Shown here: positions 8,280 through 17,207 of the stretch, piece after piece
How positions within the stretch are numbered: the first letter of the stretch is position 1
Layout of the letters: every line of letters starts with the position of its first letter
Assembly: GCA_032054765.1 (NCBI GenBank)
Contig: DAMBSC010000012.1
Coordinates: 109,102-173,101, forward strand
DNA length: 64,000 nucleotides
Direction of reading: 5' to 3'
DNA from: DFXE01 sp032054765
Lineage (GTDB): Bacteria > Bacteroidota > Bacteroidia > Bacteroidales > Tannerellaceae
The notes under the pieces: generated by a model
What the model was told of the DNA's origin: nothing
Databases searched by the model: none
The model's input: the letters and a program-made list of their open reading frames with translations, nothing else
Position numbers and translations under genes: made by a program

Positions 8280-9809
8280 ATGAAGCAACAAATTGGATAT
8301 ATATCACAGGTGATAGGACCTGTTGTGGATGTTCGTTTTAATACCGAAAACATTCAAACTAAGTTGAAGTTACCTCGTATAAATGACGCGCTGACCATTC
8401 TTTGTGACGATGGGCGGAAATTAATTGTAGAAGTACAACAGCACATCGGTGAAAATACGGTACGTACCGTTTCGATGGATAGTACCGACGGACTGGAAAG
8501 AGGGATGGAAGTTATCTCGACAGGACAGCCCATTACCATGCCTACCGGCAAACAGATAAAGGGACGGCTCATGAATGTGACCGGCGATAGCATAGACGGC
8601 ATGCAGCAGTTGGATATGACCGACGCGCATCCCATTCACTGCGATCCTCCTAAATATGAAGATCTTTCTACCACTCAGGAAGTGCTTTTCACAGGTATTA
8701 AAGTGATCGACTTGCTCACGCCTTATCCCAAAGGTGGTAAAATAGGATTGTTTGGTGGAGCCGGTGTCGGAAAAACAGTGCTTATCATAGAACTTATCAA
8801 TAATATCGCCAAGAAACTGAATGGTTTTTCCGTATTCGCGGGAGTGGGTGAACGTACCCGCGAAGGCAACGACTTGCTTCGGGAAATGATCGAATCGGGT
8901 GTGATTCGTTACGGCGATGAATTTAAGAAAAATATGGAAGAAGGAGGCTGGGATTTATCTAAAGTCGACCATGAAGAAATGGCTAAATCGCAGGCAACAC
9001 TTGTGTTCGGGCAGATGAATGAACCTCCCGGAGCACGTTCGTCCGTAGCCCTGTCGGGATTGACTATTGCCGAATCATTCCGCGATAACCCAACCGATGA
9101 CGGACCTAAGGATATTCTTTTTTTCATAGATAATATATTTCGTTTTACACAGGCCGGTTCGGAAGTATCAGCCTTGTTGGGACGAATGCCGTCGGCAGTG
9201 GGTTATCAACCTACCTTAGCTACCGAAATGGGTAAAATGCAGGAGCGGATCACTTCTACAAAAAACGGTTCTATCACTTCCGTACAAGCAGTGTACGTTC
9301 CGGCAGACGACTTGACGGACCCCGCTCCTGCTACTACTTTTACCCACCTGGACGCGACTACCGTATTAAGCCGTAAGATAACGGAACTGGGCATATATCC
9401 GGCAGTTGAACCACTTGAGTCCACATCACGAATCCTGGATCCGCTAATTGTAGGCGAAGAACATTATGATGTGGCGCAACGGGTGAAACAAATTCTGCAA
9501 CGGAATAAAGAGTTACAAGATATTATTTCGATTTCGGGTATGGACGAATTATCAGATGAAGACCGCTTAACCGTCAACCGTGCCCGCCGTGTGCAACGCT
9601 TCCTTTCACAGCCATTCAAAACGGCCGAAGCATTTACGGGAGTAAGCGGAACGATGGTTTCAATAGAAGATACAATCAAGGGATTCAGGATGATACTGGA
9701 CGGCGAAGTCGATCATCTTCCGGAGCAGGCATTTCTGAATGTCGGGACAATCGAAGAAGCTATTGCCAAAGGTAAAGTATTAATGGACGCAGCCAATAAA
9801 AAGAAATAA
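8280..9809 (+). CDS. atpD: F1Fo ATP synthase subunit beta
   Basis: A 509-residue catalytic subunit of the F1 head. The Walker A loop is GGAGVGKT (~residue 158), followed by the GERTREGNDL segment, Walker B-like DILFFIDNIFRFTQAGSEVSALLGRMPSAVGYQPTLA split over ~residues 279-315, and the DELSD motif (~residue 422) that interacts with gamma and epsilon. Length is normal for Bacteroidetes. The gene opens the operon; in this phylum atpD and atpC come first instead of last. The start has an A-rich leader with AGGAAT about 25 bases upstream, and no other ATG gives the conserved N-terminus GYISQVIGPVVDVRF. Confidence 0.98.
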   Translation: MKQQIGYISQVIGPVVDVRFNTENIQTKLKLPRINDALTILCDDGRKLIVEVQQHIGENTVRTVSMDSTDGLERGMEVISTGQPITMPTGKQIKGRLMNVTGDSIDGMQQLDMTDAHPIHCDPPKYEDLSTTQEVLFTGIKVIDLLTPYPKGGKIGLFGGAGVGKTVLIIELINNIAKKLNGFSVFAGVGERTREGNDLLREMIESGVIRYGDEFKKNMEEGGWDLSKVDHEEMAKSQATLVFGQMNEPPGARSSVALSGLTIAESFRDNPTDDGPKDILFFIDNIFRFTQAGSEVSALLGRMPSAVGYQPTLATEMGKMQERITSTKNGSITSVQAVYVPADDLTDPAPATTFTHLDATTVLSRKITELGIYPAVEPLESTSRILDPLIVGEEHYDVAQRVKQILQRNKELQDIISISGMDELSDEDRLTVNRARRVQRFLSQPFKTAEAFTGVSGTMVSIEDTIKGFRMILDGEVDHLPEQAFLNVGTIEEAIAKGKVLMDAANKKK

Positions 9810-9811
9810 TT

Positions 9812-10063
9812 ATGAAACAGAGGCTTCAATTAATCATCTTATTTCCCATGAAACCTCCTATCCAACAAGAAGTTGACAGTGTAGAGTTTCCGGGAGAAAA
9901 CGGGCGGTTTTCCGTCCATCCCCAACATGCGCCGCTTATATCCTCACTTGTTGCAGGGAACATCGAGTACTGTAAGGATAATACACCTCAAAGCATTGCC
10001 ATACGGAGCGGGTTCGTGGAAGTGCGGGAAAATAAAATAACAGTTTGTGCCGAAACAGAATAA
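9812..10063 (+). CDS. atpC: F1Fo ATP synthase subunit epsilon, short form
   Basis: An 83-residue protein starting two bases after the atpD stop. It has the N-terminal beta-sandwich of epsilon (VDSVEFPGENGRFSVHPQHAPLISSL, then GFVEVRENKITVCAE) and stops there. The C-terminal helical hairpin that inhibits the enzyme in E. coli is absent, as is usual for Bacteroides-type epsilon. It joins gamma at the central stalk. The N-terminal ~14 residues (MKQRLQLIILFPMK) are unlike the common MKLEI-type start, so the exact first Met is a little uncertain. Confidence 0.92.
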   Translation: MKQRLQLIILFPMKPPIQQEVDSVEFPGENGRFSVHPQHAPLISSLVAGNIEYCKDNTPQSIAIRSGFVEVRENKITVCAETE

Positions 10064-10069
10064 TCAATT

Positions 10070-11165
10070 ATGGATAAAATTAAATCAATAAGGTCTATCC
10101 TACTCATCGGAATCATACTATTCTGTCCATACCAGGCAAGTGCAAGCCCAAGTTCAAGTGCAGATGCAAATGATTTAAATGTAAAAGAAATTATATTGGA
10201 GCATGTCGGAGATGCATACGAATGGCACATTACGACATGGAACGACAAACACCTGTCTATTAATTTGCCGGTGATCCTATATAGCCGGGAGAAAGGTTTC
10301 TGTTTTTTCTCTTCATCAAGGATTCATCCGGTTGGAACCAGTTATCAAGGATTCAGTATAGCCCACGAAGGAGAAAACAAAGGGAAAATTGTGGAAACAT
10401 TGGCAGATGGAACAGAAAAACGTCCATGGGATTTTTCAATCACAAAGAATGTCTGCTCGCTTCTGATCAGTTGTCTGTTAATAGGTATACTCGTGGTTTC
10501 ATCCGCGCGCTGGTACCGGAACCGGACGAAAGAGTCGCCGGCTCCCGGCGGAAGAGTCGGATTCGTTGAAATGGTGGTTATGAGTATTTATGATGAAGTA
10601 ATAAAACCATGCGCCGGCAGCCACCAGGCCGAAAAACACGCACCTTTTCTACTGACCGCGTTTTTCTTTATACTCATAAACAACCTGCTCGGATTAATAC
10701 CTATTTTTCCGGGAGGTGCAAATGTGACCGGGAATATTGCCGTTACAATGGTTTTGGCTCTTGCTACATTCCTGACCGTCAACCTGTTTGGAAACAAAGA
10801 ATATTGGAAAGAAATATTGTGGCCGGATGTGCCTACATGGCTGAAAGCACCCATTCCTTTAATGCCCCTGATCGAAATTTTCGGCATCCTTACCAAGCCT
10901 TTTTCACTGGCTATCCGTTTGTTTGCCAACATCCCTGGCAGGGCACTCCATTATTCTGGCATTGACGTGTATCATTTTTATTACCGCGAAGATGGGGGTG
11001 GTACTGAATGGAAGCATGACGATCGTGTCTGTTCTCTTCTCCCTCTTCATGAATTGCCTGGAATTATTGGTAGCCTTTATTCAGGCATACGTATTTACCA
11101 TGCTTTCGGCCGTGTTTATCGGTCAATCACATCCTGAATCACATTCTAAAAAAGAATTAAAATAA
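10070..11165 (+). CDS. atpB: F1Fo ATP synthase subunit a, with an apparent +1 frameshift
   Basis: The frame starting at 10070 has a signal-like N-terminus (IRSILLIGIILFCPYQASA), a ~100 residue extracytoplasmic extension as in other Bacteroidetes subunit a proteins, then membrane helices and the IRLFAN motif containing the essential Arg of the proton channel (~residue 283). Just after it the frame changes: 'ATCCCTGG' reads IPGRALHYSG and stops at 11137, while dropping one C at 10933-10935 gives ILAGHSIILALTCII and a normal end (VSVLFSLFMNCLELLVAFIQ... to 11165). The corrected product has 364 residues. All other atp genes are intact, so this is either a sequencing error or a very recent mutation. 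Confidence 0.9.
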
Positions 11166-11199
11166 ATATTTACTATTAACATTTTTAAAACGTGAAATT

Positions 11200-11466
11200 A
11201 TGAGCGGAACATTATTACAAGCAGCTACCGCTGCTACTGCTGTTGCAAATTTTGATAAAATTGGTGTCGGAATGATCATCATTGGTATTGGTTTGGCTGT
11301 ATTGGGAGCCGGCTACGGAATCGGCAAAATAGGCAGCCACGCCATGGATGCCATAGCCAGACAACCGGAGGCAGCGAACCATGTACGTACAAACATGATT
11401 ATCGTTGCCGCGTTGCTGGAAGGCGTCGCTTTATTTGCTATTGTTGTCGGATTCTTAGCACTATAA
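11200..11466 (+). CDS. atpE: F1Fo ATP synthase subunit c
   Basis: An 88-residue proteolipid with two membrane helices joined by the polar loop ARQPEAANHVRT. Helix 1 has the Gly-rich GAGYGIGKIG pattern; helix 2 has AALLEGVALFAIV with the ion-carrying Glu. The Na+-binding signature (Gln in helix 1 plus Glu followed by Ser/Thr in helix 2) is not present: the Gln position is Ala and Gly follows the Glu. By family knowledge this predicts a proton-driven ring. It lies between atpB and atpF as expected. Confidence 0.96.
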   Translation: MSGTLLQAATAATAVANFDKIGVGMIIIGIGLAVLGAGYGIGKIGSHAMDAIARQPEAANHVRTNMIIVAALLEGVALFAIVVGFLAL

Positions 11467-11470
11467 AAGT

Positions 11471-11980
11471 ATGTCATTGCTACAACCTGATAGCGGCTTG
11501 CTTTTTTGGATGTTGCTTTCGTTCGGTATTCTTTTTCTGATTTTGAAGAAATACGGATTTCCGGTAATCACGAAAATGGTAACCGAACGAAAGGACTACA
11601 TCAATCAGTCTCTGGCTGAAGCAAAAGAAGTACGTAGGCAAATGGAACAGTTGAAATCTGAAAGCGAAGCAATCCTGAAAGAAGCTTATCAGCAACAAAA
11701 CCAGATCGTAAGAGAGGGAAACCTTACCCGCGAACAGTTGATTGCCGAAGCCAGGGAAGAAGCGCTGAAAGAAAAACAACAGATATTGGATGATGCCCGG
11801 TTGCAAATCGAGGCAGAGAAAAAAAAGGCTTTGCACGAAATCCGTTCTACGGTTGTCACATTATCAACCGAAATCGCGGAACAGATTTTACGGAAAGAGT
11901 TCAAATATAAAGAGCGGCAAAAAGAGTATGCCAAAAAGATTTTAGATGAAATTTCAATTACCGAAAATGACCTGAACTAA
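11471..11980 (+). CDS. atpF: F1Fo ATP synthase subunit b
   Basis: A 169-residue peripheral-stalk protein. One membrane helix lies at the N-terminus (SGLLFWMLLSFGILFLILKKYGFP), followed by a long charged coiled coil rich in Glu, Lys, Arg and Gln (~residues 35-150) that reaches up to the F1 head. It starts four bases after atpE and ends two bases before atpH, so it is tightly coupled to both. Confidence 0.95.
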   Translation: MSLLQPDSGLLFWMLLSFGILFLILKKYGFPVITKMVTERKDYINQSLAEAKEVRRQMEQLKSESEAILKEAYQQQNQIVREGNLTREQLIAEAREEALKEKQQILDDARLQIEAEKKKALHEIRSTVVTLSTEIAEQILRKEFKYKERQKEYAKKILDEISITENDLN

Positions 11981-11981
11981 A

Positions 11982-12524
11982 ATGAATGTAGGTATTATAT
12001 CAGCCAGATACGCAAGAGCCATATTTGAGTATGCGCAAAGTTGCTCTACCGCAGATATCGTTTACAAAGAAATGAAATCTTTGCTTAACAATCTCTTCTG
12101 TATCCCCGAATTAAGCCGCGCGTTAGATGACCCGGTTATACCGGAAAAAGTCAAATTGAAGCTGTTAAACGATGCCGCCGGCGAAGACGCGAGCAGTACA
12201 TTCAAAACATCCATGAAGCTGGTTCTTCGCAAAAAACGGCAGAAGCTTCTTTTACTGATTGCCTTCACTTATTTGATTTTTTACAGGCAGGAATATAACA
12301 TACTGGCGGGTCGTTTAACCGTGGCATCCCTGGTAAGCGAAGAAGAAGGCAAGAAATTCGCGGAGATACTCGAGCAAAAAATGCACAAGAAGCTCGAGTT
12401 GAAAGTTACTCTTGACCGGGATCTGCTGGGAGGCTTTATCATGGAAGTCAACAACTATCAATTAGATGCCAGCGCCTCGGGGCAATTAAGCAAAATCAGC
12501 CGGCAGCTATTAAATGAACATTAA
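11982..12524 (+). CDS. atpH: F1Fo ATP synthase subunit delta
   Basis: A 180-residue OSCP/delta subunit linking subunit b to the top of the alpha/beta hexamer. The N-terminus (ISARYARAIFEYAQ) is the typical first helix; the C-terminal GGFIMEVNNYQLDASASGQLSKIS matches the conserved GG-x3-(K/E)-x4-D-x-S segment of the family. It starts one base after the atpF stop. Length is normal. Confidence 0.94.
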   Translation: MNVGIISARYARAIFEYAQSCSTADIVYKEMKSLLNNLFCIPELSRALDDPVIPEKVKLKLLNDAAGEDASSTFKTSMKLVLRKKRQKLLLLIAFTYLIFYRQEYNILAGRLTVASLVSEEEGKKFAEILEQKMHKKLELKVTLDRDLLGGFIMEVNNYQLDASASGQLSKISRQLLNEH

Positions 12525-12546
12525 ATAATTTAATGAGTAATATACG

Positions 12547-14133
12547 ATGACAGAAAATATAAATCCGGACGAACTATCATACGTTCTGCTGGAACAACTA
12601 AAAAACTCAACCTATTCCGTTAGTTTCGAAGAAGTAGGAACAGTGTTGCAAGCCAGTGATGGTGTGGTTCGTATATACGGTTTACAGAAAGCCAAAGCAA
12701 GCGAACTACTCACATTCGACAATGGGGTAAAAGCCGTGGTCATGAACCTGGAAGAAAATAACGTCGGCGCGGTCCTGTTGGGATCCACCGACCTCGTGGA
12801 GGAAGGAATGACCGTGCATCGCACCCGGAAGATCGCCTCCATATCCGTAGGAGAACCGCTTCTGGGAAGAGTGATAAACCCCTTGGGAGTGCCTATCGAC
12901 GGCAAAGGGGATATTCATGGAGAACTATATGAAATGCCCCTGGAGCGTAAAGCCCCCGGAGTTATTTTCCGCCAACCGGTAAAAGAACCCCTTCAAACCG
13001 GAATAAAAGCGATTGACTCCATGATCCCCATCGGGCGCGGACAACGCGAACTGATCATTGGTGACCGGCAAACCGGAAAAACCTCCATCGCGATAGATGC
13101 CATACTCAACCAAAAAAGCAATTACGAGGCAGGTAAACCGGTCTATTGCATCTACGTAGCCATAGGCCAGAAAGCCTCTACCATTGCAATGACCGTAAAG
13201 ACATTGCAGGAAAAAGGAGCCATGGATTATACGGTTGTCGTAGCAGCCACTGCTGCAGACCCGGCAGCTATGCAATACTTTGCCCCGTTTGCCGGAGCGG
13301 CAATCGGTGAATATTTCCGCGACACGGGACGGCACGCCCTGGTTGTTTATGATGATTTATCCAAACAAGCTGTGGCATACCGCGAAGTCTCGTTAATCCT
13401 CCGTCGCCCATCCGGCCGCGAAGCCTATCCCGGCGATATATTCTATTTGCATTCCAGACTGTTGGAACGTGCCGCCAAAATCATTAACCAGCAGGAAATG
13501 GCAGAGCAAATGAATGATTTGCCGGAATGCCTGAAAGGGAAAGTGAAAGGTGGCGGATCACTGACCGCCTTGCCCATTATCGAAACACAGTCGGGAGACG
13601 TATCTGCCTATATACCCACCAACGTGATTTCAATTACGGATGGACAAATATTCCTCGAAACCGACCTGTTCAATCAAGGTTTCCGGCCCGCCATAAACGT
13701 TGGTATTTCCGTTTCGCGCGTAGGAGGTAGCGCCCAGATCAAATCGATGAAAAAAGTAGCAGGGACATTAAAGCTGGACCAGGCGCAATACCGGGAATTG
13801 GAGACTTTCTCTAAATTCAGCAGCGATATGGACGCGGTAACGGAGATGACCATCGACCGTGGGCGAAAAAACAACCAATTGCTGATACAACCCCAATACT
13901 CACCCATGCCCGTGAGCGAACAGATTGCGATACTCTATTGCGGCACACATGGTTTAATGAGCGACATAGAGATTGATAAAGTACCCCAGTTCCAGCGGAT
14001 ATTCCTTGAAAACATACGTTCAGCTCATCAGAAGGATGTGCTCGAACCTCTTATTAACGGAGAGATCAATGAAGAAGTGGCCTCCGTCATTGAACGTGAA
14101 GCCTCCCATGTTGTCGAATCTTTAAAAGCATAA
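12547..14133 (+). CDS. atpA: F1Fo ATP synthase subunit alpha
   Basis: A 528-residue non-catalytic nucleotide-binding subunit. Walker A is GDRQTGKT (~residue 176); other landmarks are IPIGRGQRELIIG, YDDLSKQAVAYREVSLILRRPSGREAYPGD and the VGISVSRVGGSAQ loop with the arginine finger. The intersubunit signature ILRRPSGREAYPGDIFYLHSRLLERAA is complete but is given here only by its parts. Size and motifs are normal; no sign of decay. Confidence 0.98.
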   Translation: MTENINPDELSYVLLEQLKNSTYSVSFEEVGTVLQASDGVVRIYGLQKAKASELLTFDNGVKAVVMNLEENNVGAVLLGSTDLVEEGMTVHRTRKIASISVGEPLLGRVINPLGVPIDGKGDIHGELYEMPLERKAPGVIFRQPVKEPLQTGIKAIDSMIPIGRGQRELIIGDRQTGKTSIAIDAILNQKSNYEAGKPVYCIYVAIGQKASTIAMTVKTLQEKGAMDYTVVVAATAADPAAMQYFAPFAGAAIGEYFRDTGRHALVVYDDLSKQAVAYREVSLILRRPSGREAYPGDIFYLHSRLLERAAKIINQQEMAEQMNDLPECLKGKVKGGGSLTALPIIETQSGDVSAYIPTNVISITDGQIFLETDLFNQGFRPAINVGISVSRVGGSAQIKSMKKVAGTLKLDQAQYRELETFSKFSSDMDAVTEMTIDRGRKNNQLLIQPQYSPMPVSEQIAILYCGTHGLMSDIEIDKVPQFQRIFLENIRSAHQKDVLEPLINGEINEEVASVIEREASHVVESLKA

Positions 14134-14137
14134 CATT

Positions 14138-14989
14138 ATGGCATCCCTGAAAGATATAAAAAACAGGATGCTATCTGTCAATGGCACATTGAAAATTACA
14201 TCCGCCATGAAGATGATAGCCTCTTCCAAATTGCACAAAGCGCAGATTGATTCCGCCGGAATATTCCGGTACGAAGAATCATTACAGAATATATTAATTA
14301 ACCTGCTCGGGCAAAAAGAAGAGGAACAGTCTTCTCCTTTTACCGAAAAAAGGGAGGTAAAGAAGATTGCCTTAGTTATCCTTTCCTCCAATTCCGGTTT
14401 ATGCGGCAGCTTCAATTCGAATGTCATCAAGAAAACAATACAAGTATTAACGCGCCATAAGGATAAGGATCTTACTATCTACCCTATCGGCCAGAAAGCC
14501 GCCAAGACAGTACAAAAACTTGGCTACCATACCATAGATGATTATTTAAAAATAGCCGATAAAATATCCTATACCCAAGTACTTGGATTTGGAAAAAAAC
14601 TGATAGACATGTTTCTGAATAAAGAGGTCGATCAGATTGAATTGATCTATACCCATTCACTGTCCCTCGGCTCCCAGGAAGTAAAAGACGAAATTTTTCT
14701 TCCATTCAGTTTACCAACCCCTCCCAAAGAGGATTACGACTATATCCTCGAACCAACGCCAAAAAGATTGTTAGAAAAACTATTCCCCCAGGTCTTATTA
14801 ACCCGCATATATTCCGTGGTACAAGACTCATCCCTATCCGAACATTCGGCACGTACCATCGCCATGCAGATCGCAACCGACAATGCGGATAATTTACAAC
14901 AAGAACTATCCGTACTATACAATAAAAGCCGGCAACAAGCTATCACAAGCGAGCTGCTTGATATGGAGAATGGGATGTCGGATGGATAG
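14138..14989 (+). CDS. atpG: F1Fo ATP synthase subunit gamma
   Basis: A 283-residue rotor shaft protein. The N-terminal helix (SLKDIKNRMLSVNGTLKITSAMKMIASSKL, ~residues 2-32) and the C-terminal helix (ARTIAMQIATDNADNLQQEL) form the antiparallel coiled coil; the Rossmann-like middle has LVILSSNSGLCGSFNSNV. The gene closes the operon four bases after atpA. The last ~15 residues are less typical, but the length is in the family range. Confidence 0.95.
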   Translation: MASLKDIKNRMLSVNGTLKITSAMKMIASSKLHKAQIDSAGIFRYEESLQNILINLLGQKEEEQSSPFTEKREVKKIALVILSSNSGLCGSFNSNVIKKTIQVLTRHKDKDLTIYPIGQKAAKTVQKLGYHTIDDYLKIADKISYTQVLGFGKKLIDMFLNKEVDQIELIYTHSLSLGSQEVKDEIFLPFSLPTPPKEDYDYILEPTPKRLLEKLFPQVLLTRIYSVVQDSSLSEHSARTIAMQIATDNADNLQQELSVLYNKSRQQAITSELLDMENGMSDG

Positions 14990-15035
14990 GCTTACGCTTT
15001 TAGTCATTCTTATTATTAACACAAATAATTTCATT

Positions 15036-15605
15036 ATGAGAAATATTCCGCTTACAGTGCCTGTCAGAATGGATATAAGAAGTGAAAATCACTCCATCTA
15101 TGATATAAATTATAATATAGACAGTGTAGATTTTTCCACATTATGCCTTTGTTTCTATTCTTATATGAAGAATGGACCGTATAAATATGAGATGGCCGAA
15201 TTGCTATTAAAAGCATCCGCTTTTTTAGATAACTCCATACTCCATAAACATAATCAGATACAAGAATGTCGCAAGACAAGACAAACAGAAATATTTGAAA
15301 AGTTTATCTTCATGATAAAACAAGATTGTTCAGTAGAACGTAATGTGAGGTTTTATGCCGACAAACTTCACATTACACCTCAATATTTATCTAAAATTAT
15401 AAAAAACGAAAGTAACAGAACCGCCAGTGAATGGATAGATGAATTTGTCGTGCTTGAGGCAAAAGCTTTATTTAAGCATACAAATCTTACTATTCAGGAA
15501 ATAAGCAATAAGCTGAATTTTGCCAACCAATCATCATTTGGCAAATTTTTTAAGAAAAAAACCGGAATAAATCCTAAAGAATATATGCATTCCTTCATAA
15601 GATAA
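15036..15605 (+). CDS. AraC-family DNA-binding protein, short form without cupin domain
   Basis: About 189 residues from the ATG at 15036. The C-terminal ~100 residues are an AraC double helix-turn-helix: RFYADKLHITPQYLSKIIK, EWIDEFVVLEAKALFKHTN, then LTIQEISNKLNFANQSSFG and FFKKKTGINPKEY. The N-terminal half (~90 residues) is too short for the ligand-binding cupin of the paralogue at 18586. It is either a naturally short regulator or a gene that lost its front part; the frame runs upstream into the atpG end without a better start. It faces the serine palmitoyltransferase gene head-on with 15 bases between the stops, and belongs to the same subfamily as the genes at 5598 and 18586. Confidence 0.75.
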   Translation: MRNIPLTVPVRMDIRSENHSIYDINYNIDSVDFSTLCLCFYSYMKNGPYKYEMAELLLKASAFLDNSILHKHNQIQECRKTRQTEIFEKFIFMIKQDCSVERNVRFYADKLHITPQYLSKIIKNESNRTASEWIDEFVVLEAKALFKHTNLTIQEISNKLNFANQSSFGKFFKKKTGINPKEYMHSFIR

Positions 15606-15620
15606 AAATATAAGGTTTAA

Positions 15621-16868
15621 TTATTTAATAGCAGAAGAGGCTGTGTACCAGCTCGATTTCTTACCGCTCATTTCAGGTTCGAGAATACCCAGTTCCTTAA
15701 AACATTTCTCCAGTTTATCGACAGCCTCGTCTATTTGCTCTTTTGTGTGCGTGGCCATTAAAGAAAACCGGATCAGGGTATCATTGGCAGAACAAGCGGG
15801 CGGAACAACCGGATTCACAAAAATCCCTTTATCAAAAAGCATCTTGGTTACCCGGAATGTTTTCTCCATATCCCGTATGTACAAGGGTATAATGGGGGTG
15901 GATGTGTTTCCGATTTCGAATCCCAGGGAACGAAACCTTTCCAGGGCATAGTTGGTAATATTCCACAGGTTTTCAATCCTTTCGGGTTCGGACTTTAATA
16001 TTTGTAATGCCGCTGCCGCTGCCGCTGCCGCGGTTGCTCCTGGAGTACAGCTTGCACTGAAAATATATGAACGGGCATTGTGTCTCAGATAGTTAATAAC
16101 AGGAGCATCGGCAGCGATAAAACCTCCGATAGACGCAAGCGATTTACTGAATGTGCCCATGATTAAATCCACATCAGCCGTCAGACCAAAATAGTCGCTT
16201 GTCCCGCGTCCGCAATTACCTAAAACGCCCAGGCCATGTGCGTCATCGACCATGACAGAGGCATTATGCTTTTTTGCCAGCCTTACAATACCGGGCAAAT
16301 CGGCAACGTCGCCTTCCATACTAAAGACCCCGTCTACTATGATCAATTTGATCTTTCCGGGGTTACATTTTTGTAATATTTTCTCCAGAGACTCCATGTC
16401 ATTGTGCTTGTATTTCAGGACATTTGAAAAAGAAAGCCTCCTGCCGTCCACGATGGAGGCATGATCCAACTCGTCGCAAATAATATAATCTTCCCTGCCG
16501 GTAACACAGGATACTACTCCCATATTGACCTGAAAACCTGTGGAAAAAATAATTGCGTCTTCTTTGCCTACAAAGTCTGCCAGGTCTTTTTCAAGTTCCC
16601 TGTGAATGTCTAATGTACCGTTCAGAAACCGCGAACCGGAGCATCCGCTTCCATATTTTTGGGTGGCTTTAATGGTTGCTTCAATAATTTGGGGATGATT
16701 AGTCAATCCCAGGTACGAATTGGAACCAAACATCAGGACTTTTTTCCCGTTAATGACAACCTGAGTGTCCTGTCCGCTTTCCAGGCAACGGAAAAAGGGA
16801 TAAATACCTGCCTCCTCCAATTGTTGGGGAAGGGTAAATGCTGATAATTTTTCTTTTAATAAACCCAT
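15621..16868 (-). CDS. spt: Serine palmitoyltransferase (alpha-oxoamine synthase family)
   Basis: A 415-residue PLP enzyme that condenses L-serine with a long-chain acyl-CoA to give 3-ketosphinganine, the first step of sphingolipid synthesis, a hallmark of Bacteroidetes. The PLP lysine lies in GTFSKSLASIGGF, which matches bacterial SPT; the related 2-amino-3-ketobutyrate ligase usually has GTLGKA instead. Other motifs are GSNSYLGL, YGSGCSGSRFLNG, DELDHASIVDG and VDDAHGLGVLG. Its start has a strong match to Bacteroides SPT (MGLLKEKL). Upstream lies quasi-palindrome array B, and the AraC gene at 15036 ends just beyond its stop. Confidence 0.88.
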   Translation of the reverse strand: MGLLKEKLSAFTLPQQLEEAGIYPFFRCLESGQDTQVVINGKKVLMFGSNSYLGLTNHPQIIEATIKATQKYGSGCSGSRFLNGTLDIHRELEKDLADFVGKEDAIIFSTGFQVNMGVVSCVTGREDYIICDELDHASIVDGRRLSFSNVLKYKHNDMESLEKILQKCNPGKIKLIIVDGVFSMEGDVADLPGIVRLAKKHNASVMVDDAHGLGVLGNCGRGTSDYFGLTADVDLIMGTFSKSLASIGGFIAADAPVINYLRHNARSYIFSASCTPGATAAAAAAAALQILKSEPERIENLWNITNYALERFRSLGFEIGNTSTPIIPLYIRDMEKTFRVTKMLFDKGIFVNPVVPPACSANDTLIRFSLMATHTKEQIDEAVDKLEKCFKELGILEPEMSGKKSSWYTASSAIK

Positions 16869-16907
16869 AATTTTTATTATTTAATGATTAACGATTATTC
16901 TCCCTCT

Positions 16908-17111
16908 ATATATTCCGAGATATTGTATTTTATTTCTGTTTTATAAAGACAAAACAGAGTTTTTTGTATATATCTATTTATCAATGTATTATATATTCCC
17001 TTAAAATAGATGCCATAGTTTTCGCGAAAAGATGCCATATTTTTTGAAAAAAGTATTAATACTTTTCCGAAATAGATGCCGTACTTTTTTCCTGCTTTCA
17101 TACTTATTGTA
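16908..17111 (-). promoter_or_regulatory. Quasi-palindrome array B, upstream region of spt
   Basis: Read on the minus strand, an ACAATAAGT word near 17109 is followed by four 21-24 base units: GTACGGCATCTATTTCGG, the palindrome AAAGTATTAATACTTT, ATATGGCATCTTTTCGCG and CTATGGCATCTATTTTAAG. Then come ATATATAATACATTGATAA and an AT-rich stretch up to 40 bases before the spt ATG. It is an almost identical, inverted copy of array A at 5361. The phased repeats suggest a multi-site operator for an AraC-type or other dimeric regulator (inference). Confidence 0.6.
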
Positions 17112-17207
17112 AAAGCCGCTGTCATTAATCTCTTTCTGTTATTTCATTATTTCCTAAATCCCCAATCTCATTATTTATAAAGTTCATTACTGATCGGTTT
17201 GCAGATT

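Noticed and set aside
9988..10248. Reading frame on the minus strand over atpC/atpB
   Set aside because: It lies opposite well-supported atp genes and has no family pattern; many similar antisense frames in the window were left out for the same reason.
15621..16868. 2-amino-3-ketobutyrate CoA ligase
   Set aside because: The PLP lysine region GTFSKSLASIGGF fits serine palmitoyltransferase and not the GTLGKA of the ligase, and no threonine dehydrogenase gene is near.
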